A program made the position numbers and the translations under genes. The notes below the pieces were generated by a model that was given only the letters and a program-made list of their open reading frames with translations, had not been told where the DNA came from and ran no database searches. A stretch of 64,000 nt of DNA from Lumbricus terrestris (lineage: Eukaryota > Annelida > Clitellata > Crassiclitellata > Lumbricidae), in the NCBI GenBank assembly GCA_949752735.1, contig OX457039.1:46072599-46136598 (forward strand), written 5' to 3'. Positions 49,601 through 59,899 of this stretch are shown piece by piece. How positions within the stretch are numbered: the first letter of the stretch is position 1; every line of letters begins with the position of its first letter.

Positions 49601-52600
49601 GGCATTCCTGTGGTCTGCGAGACATAATAGTAGGCAAGCTGGAGTTAATGATAACTACAAAGTTTTGTTGTTTGAATTTAGGAAGTGGAGAAGACAAAGA
49701 AACCGACTTCGTGAAAAAGATTTCTCTTCCGAAAATATCGAGTCACCTTGTAAGGTCCCAGTCAGCAGAGAAAGAAAGAGAATTCTCATCAGACACGGTC
49801 TCCTTAGAAGCCTCCACCGCTCACTCTCAGAAGATGGATCGTTACCAACTGGTTCCAATGCCAACCGATGAGGAGATGGACTTCTGGGGTCCGGATGAAG
49901 CGGAAGAGGAAGTGGAGAAGGACAGTGGCCGACTCAGTCGGACCGGATTTCACGACATGGAGCCGTGGGATCCGATAGATTATGATGATGGATCAGCACT
50001 TGAAGCCTATTTCGAACAGGATTATTTCGACAGCAGCGAAGAGTCGGAAGACAGTGAATTCCTGTGTGAAAGACGCCTTGAAACCATACTTGAAGAAGAA
50101 GAGGAAGAGGATAGCGAGGAGGAGGAAGAAGAAGAAATTAGCGAGGAAGAAGCTGAAGAGGAATCGGATAAGGAAGAGGATGAAGATGAAATGGACGATG
50201 CAAGTGCAGAAGAAATGTTCATGGGGCACCCGAATACCAGAATAGCGAATGAAGTCCTCTCAGAAGATGTCAGTTATTTTCAAAATCCTGGAGTTTTACA
50301 AGAAAATGGTGGTAAAAATGCAGAGTACGTATTTTTCTTTTAAGTTCGTGACAAAATGGTTATCAGTAAGTAACAAAAGTAAGTGTGTGATGGAACGAAT
50401 AAATATTCAAATGGGCAAGGTAGCTGTGCTTTTTAACTCTTTTTGTAGCAACATTTGTTTATGAATGTTGCCATTGTAGTTGATATCAATGAAAACATTT
50501 ACAATCTTCAGATATACCATGAAACATGGTTAACAAGCGACCAATGAGAAGCATGCTGTCAGAAACAAGGATTATGCATGCAAGGCGTAATGAGTCTGCC
50601 AGCTTGGCATATCGGTAACTTACATGTTTTGCTTACTTTGCACAAATACATAGTCAGTGAATTTCAGAACAGAATAATTATTGCGGTAGCTAAAAATTAT
50701 CTTTCTGTGGTGGGTAAAAATGCATATCCATTATCCATCCATGCAAGTGCAGAAGAAAACAGAAAAGAAATAATAATTATTTAACCAAGGATGTATATCA
50801 GAGTTGCAAATAATGGTTGCCATATTAAGTGAGTAGAGAAAAAAGAGTGGACGCATCTATTGAGGCAGTTCATCAAAGGCTTTCATGGACCTCGAAAGTG
50901 AGAAGAATTGTAACGTTGACCTGAGTCACAAATAATGATTTTCCATATCTATGAAAATCCACACAATTTATGAACAGAATAAAATTTAATATACAACTGC
51001 TATTTGCAGCCCCTCTTACTGCAGACTTGTGGCAGAAGGTATTTAAAGACAAAAATTAATTACTTTTGACGAAAAATGAGTTTATATTCTTTCTAATAAG
51101 TGATTAATTGGCCCTCAAGACATTCCACACTGACTCCATATCTTAAATTTCTGCTTAACAAATGTATTTGATTCAAGATTTGTAGTTGAAAGCTTAGAAC
51201 ATAATTAGCTCCATGGTATAGTTTAGTTTCTGGACTCTCCAAAAAACATTTGAATACATTGCAAGTTTATGGTTCTCTATAAATGATGACAATGGTTCGA
51301 ACTTCTCTGCCACTGTCTTGAAATTCTGAAACCGGTTTCTCAAGACCCTTTAAAAAATTTGCTGAACAATATAATTTATTTTGGTGAAGAAAAACATATT
51401 TGTCTACAGAAGCGTGACCTTTGATCAAGAAGGGACAAGGCTGTTTATATTTAAATAGCTGGCTGCAAATGTTTACCAAACCATTGGCAAAGTTCTGTTT
51501 CTGACTTTACTAAACCATTGAAAAACCCATGAAAGTAATTTTTCAGAAGTTGTTTTTGAACTTGTGTCTTTCCTGATTTAATTTTGAAGTGGCTAATGAT
51601 GTATGACTGTGGTATTTGATGTTTTAGGCTGAATTCAGATTTTGATGAACACCGCAATTCCATCCCCACAACTTATTCATCTTCAGTGGCAGACTATTTC
51701 TCTTCAGATTCATCCGCAAAAGTACCCAAGAACAGCGACATAAAGAAGCACGTTGCGACACGAGGTCGCGTCGAGTCGCACAAAGTTCTTAGCGAAGTTC
51801 GCGACCTTTTCAATGCGCTCGTTCAGAGTAACTGTGGCGTTCAATCCGGGGCATCTTTTGCACCGCAAACGAAACTCAACTATAACTCGGTTTCTCCGGA
51901 TGTTGATGCGCCTTTCGTTTCTTATTTTCGAACCAAAGCAGTGGAGCATAGAGACGATAAATGGCGCTTTCCATTGGACCCTTCGTCAACAGGCGGGAGT
52001 TTTATGCAAGTTACGGACTTAGACGATCTCTTTGATGAACCGTCGTCAAATAGCGCAAATGATGTTTCCTTATCAACGGATTTTAATACGCCTTTCTTAG
52101 TTGCAGGCACTTCCATGCAATCTCGTGATGTGGAGCTGACTGATAGGTTTGTGCATGGAGATTTTGGTCACAGGGTAATCGAGAGTAACGGCAGCATTAG
52201 GAATTTTAGAGAAGCCACAGACAATGAGGACTTCTATGTGGACGAGGTAGAAGGGGAAGGAGGAGATGTATCCCAGCAAAGGGTAAGAGAGGAAGACGAA
52301 GGTTTGTGGGTGACAGAGGCAACGGTCACTGAAAGATACGAAACGTTTGTCTGCAGAACAGTATTTTATGAAGAGAAGAGTGATTATATTAGTAAAAATG
52401 CACCTCCTCCTCCATATGTGGGAATTTTCAATAAGGAAGTCAACCGCAACTCTGTGAAAGACATTTCTAAAGATTCTGCACTTCGCCCGGTAACATCACT
52501 CTTCAGAGAGACAGAAAAAATAAGAGGAGAAGAAAAGTATGAAAATATCTGTACGAATGAAGTGCATGAACAGCTATCAGATCTGGATGATGAATCAAGT

Positions 52601-55600
52601 TCATCATTGCCAAGGACAGAATTAACCGTTCAGTCCATGTACCCTCACACTCAGAACCTTCTAAACTTCATTTCGTCTGAAGTGATAAATTTGAGAAAGT
52701 CGTACGCAGACTTGTCATCGACTGATGAAGTCACACTTCAAAGTCAGTACGAAAATACCAAAAACCAATCACATTATCCGCTGACGGATCCAATTCCTGA
52801 GAATGATCTTTCCACGAGACAGACGGATGAATCTCAAAGCGTGGTAAAAGAATATGCGTCGCAAACAAAACCACTTGAACAATTTGAAAGTCAGATGACA
52901 TCAATTAGCACCGTGTCAGCATCCAACGACTTAGTTTCACTGACAGATGACGATTGGTTGGATGGTAACCAGTCAATTAACGAAAGATCTGAAACTCCAA
53001 ACAATGAACTTGAAAGATCTTCAGATATACCGATTTCTAAAGATCATTTACGCAACACTGAGAATCGGAAAGAACCAACTGTGGTGCCGTGGTCCGAAAC
53101 TCTTCCAACCGCTACGCCATTCAATTCATATTCAAACAGAAAACCGAAGTACACAACAAAATCAGCCGCGAATAATTCGTCAAGGAAACGGATAAATTCA
53201 CCAAAGCCGGGTCGCAAGCATTTCTCTGTGATCGATATAGATCTTGACTCGGATCCATCCCTGCCGTCTGCTCCGAGAACAAATTTCGAAGAGCTGAAAC
53301 AGAAGCTTGCCAGCGTACGTCTCCGAGCGCCACCATCACCAGTTCCCGATGAGCTGTGGAACACTGCGGATGAAATCCTTGCCCGGTTTAGGAGTCACGA
53401 CAGAGGATTGAATGCAATTGGGTTGGATGATGCATTCGGAGAGTCGGCGGATAAAGGCGATGCCGCTGTACGACGAACACGATCGCTCTCGCTGTTGCCA
53501 AACATGTACAGATCGGTAAAACGGTTTGAACCCTCGAATCGCGATCCAGCAAACAGATCGACGATGTCATCAAATGATCAGTCGCCTACTTCTCCAAATG
53601 CACATGATAACGATAAGTATGCAAAGTCCCAGAGTCTGGTAGATCTACGAAATAGTTCACGATTAAGCGTTTTCAGCGGTAACGACTTGAAGAATCAGAA
53701 TAAAAGTCTTTCGAAAAGCGAACTGCGTCTGTTCGAGTCGTTGCAGCAACTCGATATTCCAGATTGGTTTCAGAATTCGGCGCGCAGGCAACAGGAAATA
53801 GTTATCATGAAGAATACTCGTTCTATTGAAAACATCCTGTTTGACCGCTCTTTTTCGTCGGCTGACTATTATCGTCGTCAGTCTGAAAGTAAAGAACCAG
53901 TTGCACCTAAACCTGTTGTAATTGCACACTGCGTGCGCATGCCAACGTACGAGAGTAGGCACACAATTAAGCTGTCGCCTGATCTTACCAAGTTTGAGCT
54001 TCCAAGTGCCAAACTGCGAGAACGTTCGCACTCTCCTTTCCATCGAATTAAGACGATGAGCTTTGATGAAATAATGAAATCAAAGATTAGAATACAAAGA
54101 GCAAATGATGAGATAAGGGATGAGACAGAAAAAAGTTCTGAAGACCTTGTTTCGAAAGAAGAATTGTCGAGTGAACACAGTGTTGACGAAAGCAAACTTT
54201 CTTCCCGTGAAGAAACGGAGATGTCATTTGCCCAGGAAATATTACCAGAACAACATAGCGCACAGGAAATAGAACCCGAGTCTGTTACAGAAATGCAGGC
54301 TTCATCAGCCTTAGAAGAATTACTATCAGTTGCTCGAAAGCAATGGTTCCAGATAGAAAATGAAGTGCATTCATCAGATTCCTTGTTTCGAAAAGAAGAA
54401 TTGTCAAATGAACATAGTGTTGACGAAAGCAAACTTTCTTCCCATGAAGAAACCGAGATGTCATTTGCCCAGGAAATATTACCAGAACAACATAGCGCAC
54501 AGGAAATAGAACCTGAATCTGTTACAGAAATGCAGGCATCATCAGCCTTAGAAGAATTACTATCAGTCGCTCGAAAGCATTGGTTCAAGACAGATAAAGA
54601 AGTACTTTCATCAGATTCTTTGTTTCGAAAAGAAGAATTGTCGAGTGAACACGATGTTGACGAAAGCAAACTTTCTTCCCGTGAAGAAACGGAGATGTCA
54701 TTTGCCCAGGAAATATTACCAGAACAACATAGCGCACAGGAAATAGAACCCGAGTCTGTTACAGAAATGCAGGCTTCATCAGCCTTAGAAGAATTGCTAT
54801 CAGTCGCTCGAAAGCATTGGTTCAAAACAGATAAAGAAACGCATTCATCAGATTCGTCAGAAGAAAAGCAGCCAGGAAGGCATAAGATTAGGGTTGGTAG
54901 TCCTATTCCATGCGATGAAATTCGTACTTCTTTTGGGCTGACTAGAAAGAACAGTAGCCACGATGAAAGGTATCCACCTTCCGTCTTGGAGACACAGCTG
55001 TCGAGAAGAAATAGCTTAAAGAAAAGTAATCTGGGTTTCAATGAAGAGAAGTATCCATTTTCGGCTGCTCAGAAATACAGTGTAAAGGATCAGATTTCCA
55101 GTGATAGTGACGGAACTTTGCGTGGCAGAGCAGAGACCGAAATAATTTCATCGATAGAAGATAGCGAAAAGCAGAGATCGAGGACAAGAAAGTTGACAAA
55201 GAAATCTCAAAACTCAGAGTTATTAACGGGTGAAAGGAAAAAGAAAAAACTTAAGAGCAGCTCTGATTTGAGTCATTTGGAAAATAAAGAACCTGATGCA
55301 GAGGGCATGACATGGCAAGTGGAACAAAGACAAGGATTTGAAGGGCAGGTAGGACAAAGAGAGGAGGAAGATGTTCCAAAGGAAGGTAAAAGAAGAGTAA
55401 AAAAGAAGAGGTCAGTGAGGACAGGTGAATTAGAAGAACTAGCTGAGAAGGAAGTGTCTTCCATGTCAGGTCTATCAACTCGTGATGTTCTACCTGAGGA
55501 ATTGAATGAGTTGGTTAATTATGAGCAGATGCGTAAACAGGAAGATTCAAGAGAACGAATCAGACGTCCAAGGCGAAAACGCCCTGAGGTGCAAGAAACA

Positions 55601-57157
55601 AATGGACTTCAGGATACTGAAGATTCTAATCAAATGCTTACCTCGCGTACCGAAGTTGACTCAGGCGCTGCAGTTCTTGAACAGAATCACTTGATAATGG
55701 ATGAAACGCAAAAAGTACAGGCAGATGAGCATTCTTACGTAAACTTAGGAAAGGCACTTAAACCGAAAAAAACAAAATCAACAAAAATTTCAGAGAGGTC
55801 TTTGGAAATCATTGAGTTTTTTGGAACTCAAGAGAATTTGATTCATGAAGTGGATGATAACATTCATACAAAAACATCAAATAGGAAGAAGAAGTCAAAA
55901 GAGCCACTTGATTTAGATTTAAGAAATGAAAGATTGCAAGGAGTCACAAATACCAGTCAACTCGACCTAATCACCTCACAGGAAATATCAACGGATGATA
56001 GCTTTGCTGATCAGCTCAAAAAGACGCGACGGAAAGCAAAGACTAAATTCCAAGAAGTGGATGGAGCAGTGGTAAACGTTATAAATATTAGTGAACCGAA
56101 TGAAAGCAATGCATCGGAAGCAGGAGATTCGGTTGTTGCAGTGGATAGCAAAGTTAGAGTCTCACGGAAGAAAGTGAAAAGCAGTGCAAGGAAAGATTTA
56201 GATCTGTCGAGAGAACAGAATGTTCAAAACTCAACGGATAAAGAATTCACCGAAGCATCTTCGTTAGAACTGAATGAAACGACCGGCAGAACTACTTCTG
56301 ATGATTTCCAAGTTTCTGTTTATGAAGCACAGAGTCAGAAGCCACTGAAGAAAGTAAAGCGTAAAAAACTTGTGGTGAGCGGTGAAAACGATGTTGATAA
56401 AGTTCCCGTTAATTGGGAGGAGCCAAACAATGACAGTTCTTCAAAAAGATCAAATGTGTTCACCGATGAGCTAAGAAAGCCAGAAGAAGGGAGACTAGCG
56501 GCTGATAGAATCACTAGAAAGAAAAAACTGGAAAGTGGTACTGAAGATATCCTCGTAGTGTCAGCCTTTTCTAAACCAAAGAAGACATCAAGTGAGGATG
56601 ATGTTTCTGTGATATCTGACTCCATCAAGGTGCGAAAGAGACTGAAGAACAAGATGAGTGAAGCCACTAATTCAGATCAAGTCGTAAATGTCAGTGACCG
56701 TTCCACAGCTGACCTCAGTGGCAACTACACGGAGGATCGGTTGGACCACCGTCCTCCGCCTGTGACTCACTCCAGCGGGTATTCAGTTTCACAAGACAAC
56801 CTGAGCGATAATAATCAGCAGAATATTTTATCCCAGGCAGCATCGTCATCATTGGTCGCAGGCCGGAAGAAGACAAAGAAAACGCGAGCATCTGATCCTG
56901 CTGCAGATGAGATGGAGAACGGGAACGGTTTCGTTGCAAGCAGAACATCACAGGCCAGCCAAAGTCCACGTCCGGTCAAGGTGAGACTTGTTACAGCTAA
57001 TCAAAAGTCAGCCGAGTGCATTGCTGATTCAGCCAGCAGTCTTGTTGTACACAAAGCAAGGCCTGCAGCGTCATTATACAGACCACAATCTGATCGACAG
57101 ACGGTGGGCTATAGGGCTGTTAATCAGTTGGTTGACTATGAGCAGCAGCAGTTCTAA
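37646..57157 (+). CDS. large low-complexity protein of unknown function (3 exons)
   Basis: Predicted exons 37646-38591, 49682-50324 and 51628-57157 join in phase (CAA G|GA AGT, then GCA GA|G CTG) with donors gtaatc and gtacgt and acceptors gaatttag and gttttag. The total is 2372 residues ending YEQQQF. Exon 1 (315 residues) has one hydrophobic segment at about 65-85 (AIVAILTILFSW) in a Ser/Gly-rich sequence. Exon 2 contains an almost purely acidic Glu stretch. Exon 3 is Ser/Glu/Lys-rich, with a 79-residue block repeated three times at 54,150-54,860. Beyond it is a C-terminal zone in which basic clusters such as RKKKSK, LKKVKRKK and RKKTKK recur between acidic stretches. I recognise no domain. 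Exons 2 and 3 belong together with fair confidence; exon 1 is less certain because the 11-kb intron holds a retrotransposon. Splice forms ending at the donor AAG|gtgaga near 56,979 are possible. Confidence 0.65.
38592..41391 (+). other. intron 1 of the large gene, part before the Gypsy element
   Basis: Noncoding. It holds a GC-rich minisatellite (38,966-39,047) and several TAGGCCTA copies (38,779, 39,566, 39,602, 40,380). The stretch 40,600-41,200 has no assigned feature. Confidence 0.5.
38966..39047. repeat. GC-rich 32-bp tandem repeat with CCCTAACC words
   Basis: The unit starts ccctaaccgaccctcacgac and begins at 38,966, 38,998 and 39,030; the last copy is partial. The surrounding block (38,880-39,110) is much richer in GC and CpG than its neighbourhood. 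The CCCTAACC word is telomere-like, but the unit is not a telomeric repeat. Confidence 0.85.
41392..42126 (-). repeat. 3' LTR of the Gypsy element
   Basis: 735 bp, tgtggcga...ttctctaca on the plus strand, matched one-to-one by 47,941-48,675. It is rich in the word (a/t)accgg and related short inverted words. Confidence 0.97.
42127..42139 (-). other. polypurine tract of the Gypsy element
   Basis: The minus strand reads AGTGGGAGGGGGG directly against the 3' LTR (TGTAGAG...). Position and composition are those of the plus-strand primer site. Confidence 0.85.
42140..42997 (-). other. AT-rich spacer between C2H2 ORF and 3' LTR
   Basis: Noncoding. It contains an about 60-bp direct repeat starting caacgatttatctagcaatg at 42,349 and at 42,489 (offset 140 bp), and many 'gttcatcaa' words. 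This is typical of an untranslated 3' region of an LTR element. Confidence 0.7.
42998..43672 (-). CDS. retrotransposon accessory ORF with C2H2 zinc finger
   Basis: 224 residues, located between the integrase end and the 3' LTR, the place env takes in some Gypsy elements. It begins MDHRRWLCDICGAE and completes a C-x2-C-x12-H-x4-H finger ending RHVGRRH within the first 30 residues. A charged middle part follows, then a C-terminal part with Trp-rich segments (WEEFCLRIWAQWP). There is no signal peptide, transmembrane segment or furin-like site, so it is not an envelope protein. Role unknown: a nucleic-acid or chromatin contact is inference. It could also be a captured host exon. Confidence 0.7.
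   Translation of the reverse strand: MDHRRWLCDICGAETATRGSLQRHVGRRHQLTVRRVTERVTVMTREVVRVTASAASEERSERPAVAAEVKSEAGFGGSARPVEEPPTMIPRHLVRMPDALAVGGTASYGIAGGVDPFWPSPVQIEEADFPFQPDETLVDLMNWTEAVRPNLPDERVDEEAIANVVFASRSLQFPLEWEEFCLRIWAQWPMTSEAVLRGVFQGFMRRTMDNEDPFLLAPLVLDDF
43841..44190 (-). repeat. 59/60-bp tandem array inside the Gypsy element
   Basis: Three 60-bp copies (43,861, 43,921, 43,981) are nearly identical. They are followed by two 59-bp copies and a partial one that are more diverged (ttcttcttgaatcttt). A partial unit precedes the first. A 20-residue repeated peptide can be read through the 60-bp copies but breaks at the 59-bp ones. It separates the pol ORF from the C2H2 ORF. Confidence 0.95.
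44209..47871 (-). CDS. Gypsy Gag-protease-integrase polyprotein lacking most of RT/RNase H
   Basis: 1220 codons without a stop. A Gag-like N-terminal third (KFDGTGSLDSFLAQFE) is followed by a CCHC knuckle near residue 330 (CYGCGRAGHMARNC), an aspartic protease near 401 (DTGSEVSLVP), and then the entry to RT (IDTGDAAPVRQPLRRQPPPY). Near residue 700 (about 45,767) the sequence jumps from the RT N-terminus to the RNase H C-terminus (VHRPGRKHGNADALSRK). The catalytic RT block and YxDD box and the RNase H body are absent. Integrase is complete: HHCC zinc region (HTGTTGGHLG...CPQC), catalytic Asp in SIDITGP, Asp in TDQGTNF and Glu in NGLIERFHR, then a C-terminal GP-containing domain. The deletion keeps the frame. 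The start at 47,871 is 70 bases from the 5' LTR. Confidence 0.95.
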   Translation of the reverse strand: MMTDGEDTIAYDHRDEERRSSSSPGQEETTTRERPSALRHRETTDFRGMSLFSSGAEPEEENERERYGAALRYRKSPMKPGKFDGTGSLDSFLAQFEVCATHNGWTNADRVDFLRCALDKAATQLLWDFGARKDVTYGELVGRLRQRYGTEGQAETFRTQLYYRRQRADETLSTLLHDIRRLVVLAYPVPTNETTEIVARDAFLEAMRDRELSLKVREREPKTLDEAYRTALRLEAYQRTMETEDRRRPPNRVRGAMENETGSQLQQQLDSFLKSQREEQRRWQQEMEERMERHFGERRDAAPRRNPPEHEERRNTREQRPILTCYGCGRAGHMARNCRQNRQHQNRRNDTAAEENGGTTREENVSVNHTTRPRVSNPASNNAIFVRGTIAGKSQLCLIDTGSEVSLVPFSVVEGSEIQQCNRVLMAANGTEIRVLGEITIPIKVWRGFAISTTFLVSDQIAEPMLGMDWLRQHRCRLSFGTGALFVGRRRISLVKGNGSTWCRRIVVAEEVRVPPKCQYDIGARQVFDDLSTKASAWMTETRELQPGLHVARVLVGDDTNSTKVRVINLTERVVKLEKDQLLGGLHPVQVNLGETEKLVANEELVDKSVEEMMNGMAEVPIEIKDRLQGLLKEYQDVLSLDESDLGKTTVGLHRIDTGDAAPVRQPLRRQPPPYRVEIDKRVEKMVSEEIVEATTREFKSSIVHRPGRKHGNADALSRKPCRQCGSVEEHQVTIAATREVFGSGTEANTEAPDTILVTQREDPDLMLVRRWLEQEGEMPEIEEVLQESAAVKAYWHQRDSLRFKDGILYRKRADGVEQLLLPKVLKEPYVKLAHTGTTGGHLGIRRTREQIRRRAYWPGWSRDVKGYCRRCPQCCQYRRGKPPKQGPLQPLPTGEPWERVSIDITGPHPRSRRGHVYILTMMDNFTKYVEAVPLANQEAATVARALVETVIVRYGAPLQVLTDQGTNFDGHLFKGVCKLLEIDKVRTSGYHPSGNGLIERFHRTLNAMLAKVISGHQRDWDEFLPHVMAAYRSSVHEVTGFTPNRLLFGRETRAPLDLVYGRPSEAWLGSATYASYVEDMAQRMEEAYRTVRENLQKAAERRKHEYDLRVRPAHFKEGDQVWHFSPRRYKGRSPKWQKMYQGPMVVLRQCGPVNYLVQAPRKRPFVTHVDKLKAYVSTEEEEKQEIPPPTSLAGEEEQEMPRGDGRSRRSTKRPVRYSH
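47921..47939 (-). other. primer-binding site of the Gypsy element
   Basis: One base inside the 5' LTR the minus strand reads TGGTACCAGAATCGGGGTG, beginning with TGG as expected for pairing to a tRNA CCA end. The tRNA is not identified with certainty; a leucine tRNA is possible. Confidence 0.75.
47941..48675 (-). repeat. 5' LTR of the Gypsy element
   Basis: 735 bp, TG...CA. It is the same as the 3' LTR except at its eighth base (G instead of A on the plus strand). Confidence 0.97.
48676..49681 (+). other. intron 1 of the large gene, part after the Gypsy element
   Basis: Noncoding. It includes a TA microsatellite at about 48,898-48,962 and otherwise AT-rich sequence up to the acceptor at 49,681. 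Confidence 0.5.
50325..51627 (+). other. intron 2 of the large gene
   Basis: AT-rich noncoding sequence with no recognised element. Confidence 0.5.
54150..54860 (+). repeat. 237-bp coding repeat, three copies
   Basis: A 237-bp (79-codon) unit begins near 54,161, 54,398 and 54,635 within exon 3 of the large gene. Each copy encodes EELSSEH...ESKLSS.EETEMSFAQEIL through LLSVARK.WF. Copies differ at few positions, so duplication was recent or homogenised. The frame is kept because the unit is a multiple of three. Confidence 0.95.
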
Positions 57158-57475
57158 ATGCAGTCAGAGGAGCTAGGGGCAGGGGGTAGGTGAGGTCTTT
57201 GCCAGCAAATATTGATTAGGTAAACCGAGACACTTATCCACAGAACTACCTCCTCCTCCTCCATCTCTCCATTCTTCTGTGCACTGTGTGGATGACATAA
57301 AAAGAATTTGCAGTGCAGGGAGAATGGAGCCAACAGCTGGTATATTTAAAGTGTTTTCGTGAACCAGATTAAGGTGTTGAATTCAAATAAGGTGTCAAGT
57401 AAACATGGATAATACATTCTTCGCATTAAGTGGTTCGGAATGTCTGTCTAGGACTTGAGTTAATGAGAGGCGTAT
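57158..57475 (+). other. gap between the large gene and the 538-codon ORF
   Basis: 318 bases with stops in the frames examined. Acceptor-like sites (tctttgccag near 57,206; ttatccacag near 57,242) leave open a splice link between the large gene and the next ORF. Confidence 0.4.
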
Positions 57476-59092
57476 ATGTTGCCAGGCAGCAGGAACTTGT
57501 CGCCAGTCACCATCTCGAACAGTTTGTCCGATCAGGTTTCATGTTGTTGTGATTGGCTTGACAAGATTTGCGAGAAATTTCTATCAACATCGAGCAACAA
57601 CAATGAACATCAAAATAATTACTGCGTCGACGACGACGGTCAACATTCCAGTGAATATACACTTTGGAAAGATTCCACAGCTGATAACCAATGGAGAAAT
57701 GGTGGAGGAAGATTCTTTGCCTGCACTGGATCCGTGTTTGTTAAAGCCGACTGCAGTTCAACAGTCACAACAGTTACAAACCATTCAGCGAGAAGGAATG
57801 ACGAACACGTTGGCTTTGAATGTGTGGGAAAACAGAGCTGCTTGTTCACGGGAGCAAGGGGCTGCAATGGATTCTGCCATATGGATTCAACTATACCAGC
57901 TCCTGGGAGTTTTCTCAGAGGTGATCATGGCGACCTTGCATGTGATTCTGACGCCAGCAGAAGTGTGTTGCACTATCGTAGTAGTGTCCTTGGATTATCT
58001 TCATATGGAAAGACTTCCAGATTATCCGAAAATCTCAATTCAAGTTCTCGTCGGAAAGTACAAGCAGGAAGTTTCAGGAGCTATGAAACTACGGTTTCTT
58101 GTCCAACAGAAAACTTCCTATCATCATCATCGTCAATGTTTAGAGCCTTGAATGCACCTGAGAACAGCTGTGGCAGAAGCTTCCGGAAAGACTTAAAAAT
58201 ATTGGATAACGCCTCAACTTGGTGTCACTCTGAACAGAAACTATTTGTCTCAAATGATAGAAGTTCACCGGCAGCCATAGAGCCGATTAATTTTGACAGG
58301 CAGTGGCTGTGCATGAGCATTCTCGAGCAGGCCGACCGTAATCCTGCAGTCGCATCGATCTGTTCAAAACTTGCAAGACGTGGTTATTTGTGTAGGGGTC
58401 GAGGTTCACTTGCACTGCTGTTCAAGACTTCTGAGCCGGTCGGCCAGTTCATTGTGCCAGACTTCAGAGTTGCTTTTGTTTCATACGTTTACCTAAACGA
58501 TTCACACGTAAATTCTGAATGGCCAGGTAAGCATCATTCTGAATTTGTCCGCCTTTGCCAGTTATACGATCCTGAATGCCAGTACATCTTTTCAGTTACT
58601 GTTGATGGCTTTGAGGAAGTGCGTTGCAACCCTCTTGCCATTCAACCAGAAGGTTTGATCAGCCAGATGGATGATGACGACGATGATCTGGTGTCCAGGT
58701 TTTGTGCCAAGTTGCCAGTGTACATTTTGCATTCTCTGAATCTGTCGCTTGGTATTGATGATCCTGGTGCTACTCTTGTACTAACGCCAGTGCCTGGTTC
58801 CGAACTGTCAGAGAACGGAGATGGACGCAGAGCACGTGAAATCTGTTTCATCAACATTCAGCAGAAACTGCGACAGCGAGGAATCAGTCTTCGACACCGG
58901 TTCCCTGAAGTCTACAGATGTCTGTGCGCTTACGCAGAGAAGAATGTGGAATTCATGCCTGTAAGTTTGTTTCTAACTGATTCGAAGACCAGAAAGAAAT
59001 TCCTTTGTCTCATTATGCCAAACGCTGAACCATTCTGCTCCTGGATGGAAGAAGAATCAGTCGGAGAGCTTGAGCCGGAAACCATTGTTTAA
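57476..59092 (+). CDS. intronless 538-residue protein, unknown function
   Basis: One uninterrupted ORF with an in-frame TGA 12 bases before its first ATG. The N-terminal half is Ser- and Cys-rich without recognisable motifs. The C-terminal half, from about residue 280 (RQWLCMSILEQADRNPAVAS), looks like a folded domain with regular hydrophobic spacing, an Asp run (MDDDDDD) and a conserved-looking end (KKFLCLIMPNAEPFCSW). I do not recognise the family. It follows the large gene in the same orientation after 318 bases, so it may be a separate gene, a downstream exon, or a second cistron. A poly(A)-like AATAAAA occurs near 59,636. Confidence 0.65.
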   Translation: MLPGSRNLSPVTISNSLSDQVSCCCDWLDKICEKFLSTSSNNNEHQNNYCVDDDGQHSSEYTLWKDSTADNQWRNGGGRFFACTGSVFVKADCSSTVTTVTNHSARRNDEHVGFECVGKQSCLFTGARGCNGFCHMDSTIPAPGSFLRGDHGDLACDSDASRSVLHYRSSVLGLSSYGKTSRLSENLNSSSRRKVQAGSFRSYETTVSCPTENFLSSSSSMFRALNAPENSCGRSFRKDLKILDNASTWCHSEQKLFVSNDRSSPAAIEPINFDRQWLCMSILEQADRNPAVASICSKLARRGYLCRGRGSLALLFKTSEPVGQFIVPDFRVAFVSYVYLNDSHVNSEWPGKHHSEFVRLCQLYDPECQYIFSVTVDGFEEVRCNPLAIQPEGLISQMDDDDDDLVSRFCAKLPVYILHSLNLSLGIDDPGATLVLTPVPGSELSENGDGRRAREICFINIQQKLRQRGISLRHRFPEVYRCLCAYAEKNVEFMPVSLFLTDSKTRKKFLCLIMPNAEPFCSWMEEESVGELEPETIV

Positions 59093-59899
59093 AACTGCAA
59101 TGACGAGCGTGTACTGAAAATGACTGATAAATTATTGCAGTTCCTCGTCAAGGTTTTAATATTTCGGATTTTATGGAATTGCACTTAAGATCACCAGAGT
59201 AAAACATTTGAGAAGCTGATGCAGCCAACTGTTGGAAATTTGGCTGAATTATAATTATGACCTTTATTGTCGAGTTGATATTTCTGGTGCTAATGAAGTT
59301 GACGATGATGAGGGAGATGACAGCAGATGACAACGAATACAATGGTTATCACAGAGGACAAGAGTGCAACAAATTAGATGAACATGACAGGCAATGTGGC
59401 CAGAGAAAAATCTTGTTTCTTCACATCTAGTCCCTAGAAACTATGAAGTCATTAAATTTTATTTCTTGAGTTGGTTTTGAATCGCAGGAAAACATTTTCG
59501 TGTGAAACTGATAAGAACTGAGACTGATGACATCGTCAAACACATTTCCTTTCTTAGATGGTACAATAGAGATAATTACTTACTTATTTTCCCGTTTCCT
59601 GACACTAGTTAGGAAGGTTTGGACAAAAGATAAAATAAAATACTCAAGAACAGATTAAGATTTCTTATATTGAGTTTTCGTAATTTCACTGTACATAATC
59701 ATGCCATCTATGCCTTTAAAAGCTGAAGTATTCAATAGCATTTTTAGTAAGTCGAATCAACACTAAACATATAGTACAAGGCCGGTGTCTCGAATGTTCA
59801 GTCATATCAACAGACACTATATTACACGTTTTAGCATGAAGGTAGTGGGTGCTTGAATTGCTAAATAAATTGCACAGACAGTCGTTTAATTAAACATGA
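59093..59899. other. 3' flank of the 538-residue ORF
   Basis: AT-rich sequence, probably 3' UTR in its first part; nothing else seen. Confidence 0.4.

Noticed and set aside
53878..55041. 387-codon antisense ORF opposite exon 3 of the large gene
   Set aside because: It mirrors the triplicated coding repeat and the Ser/Glu codon bias of the plus strand. It has no domain and no independent start context.
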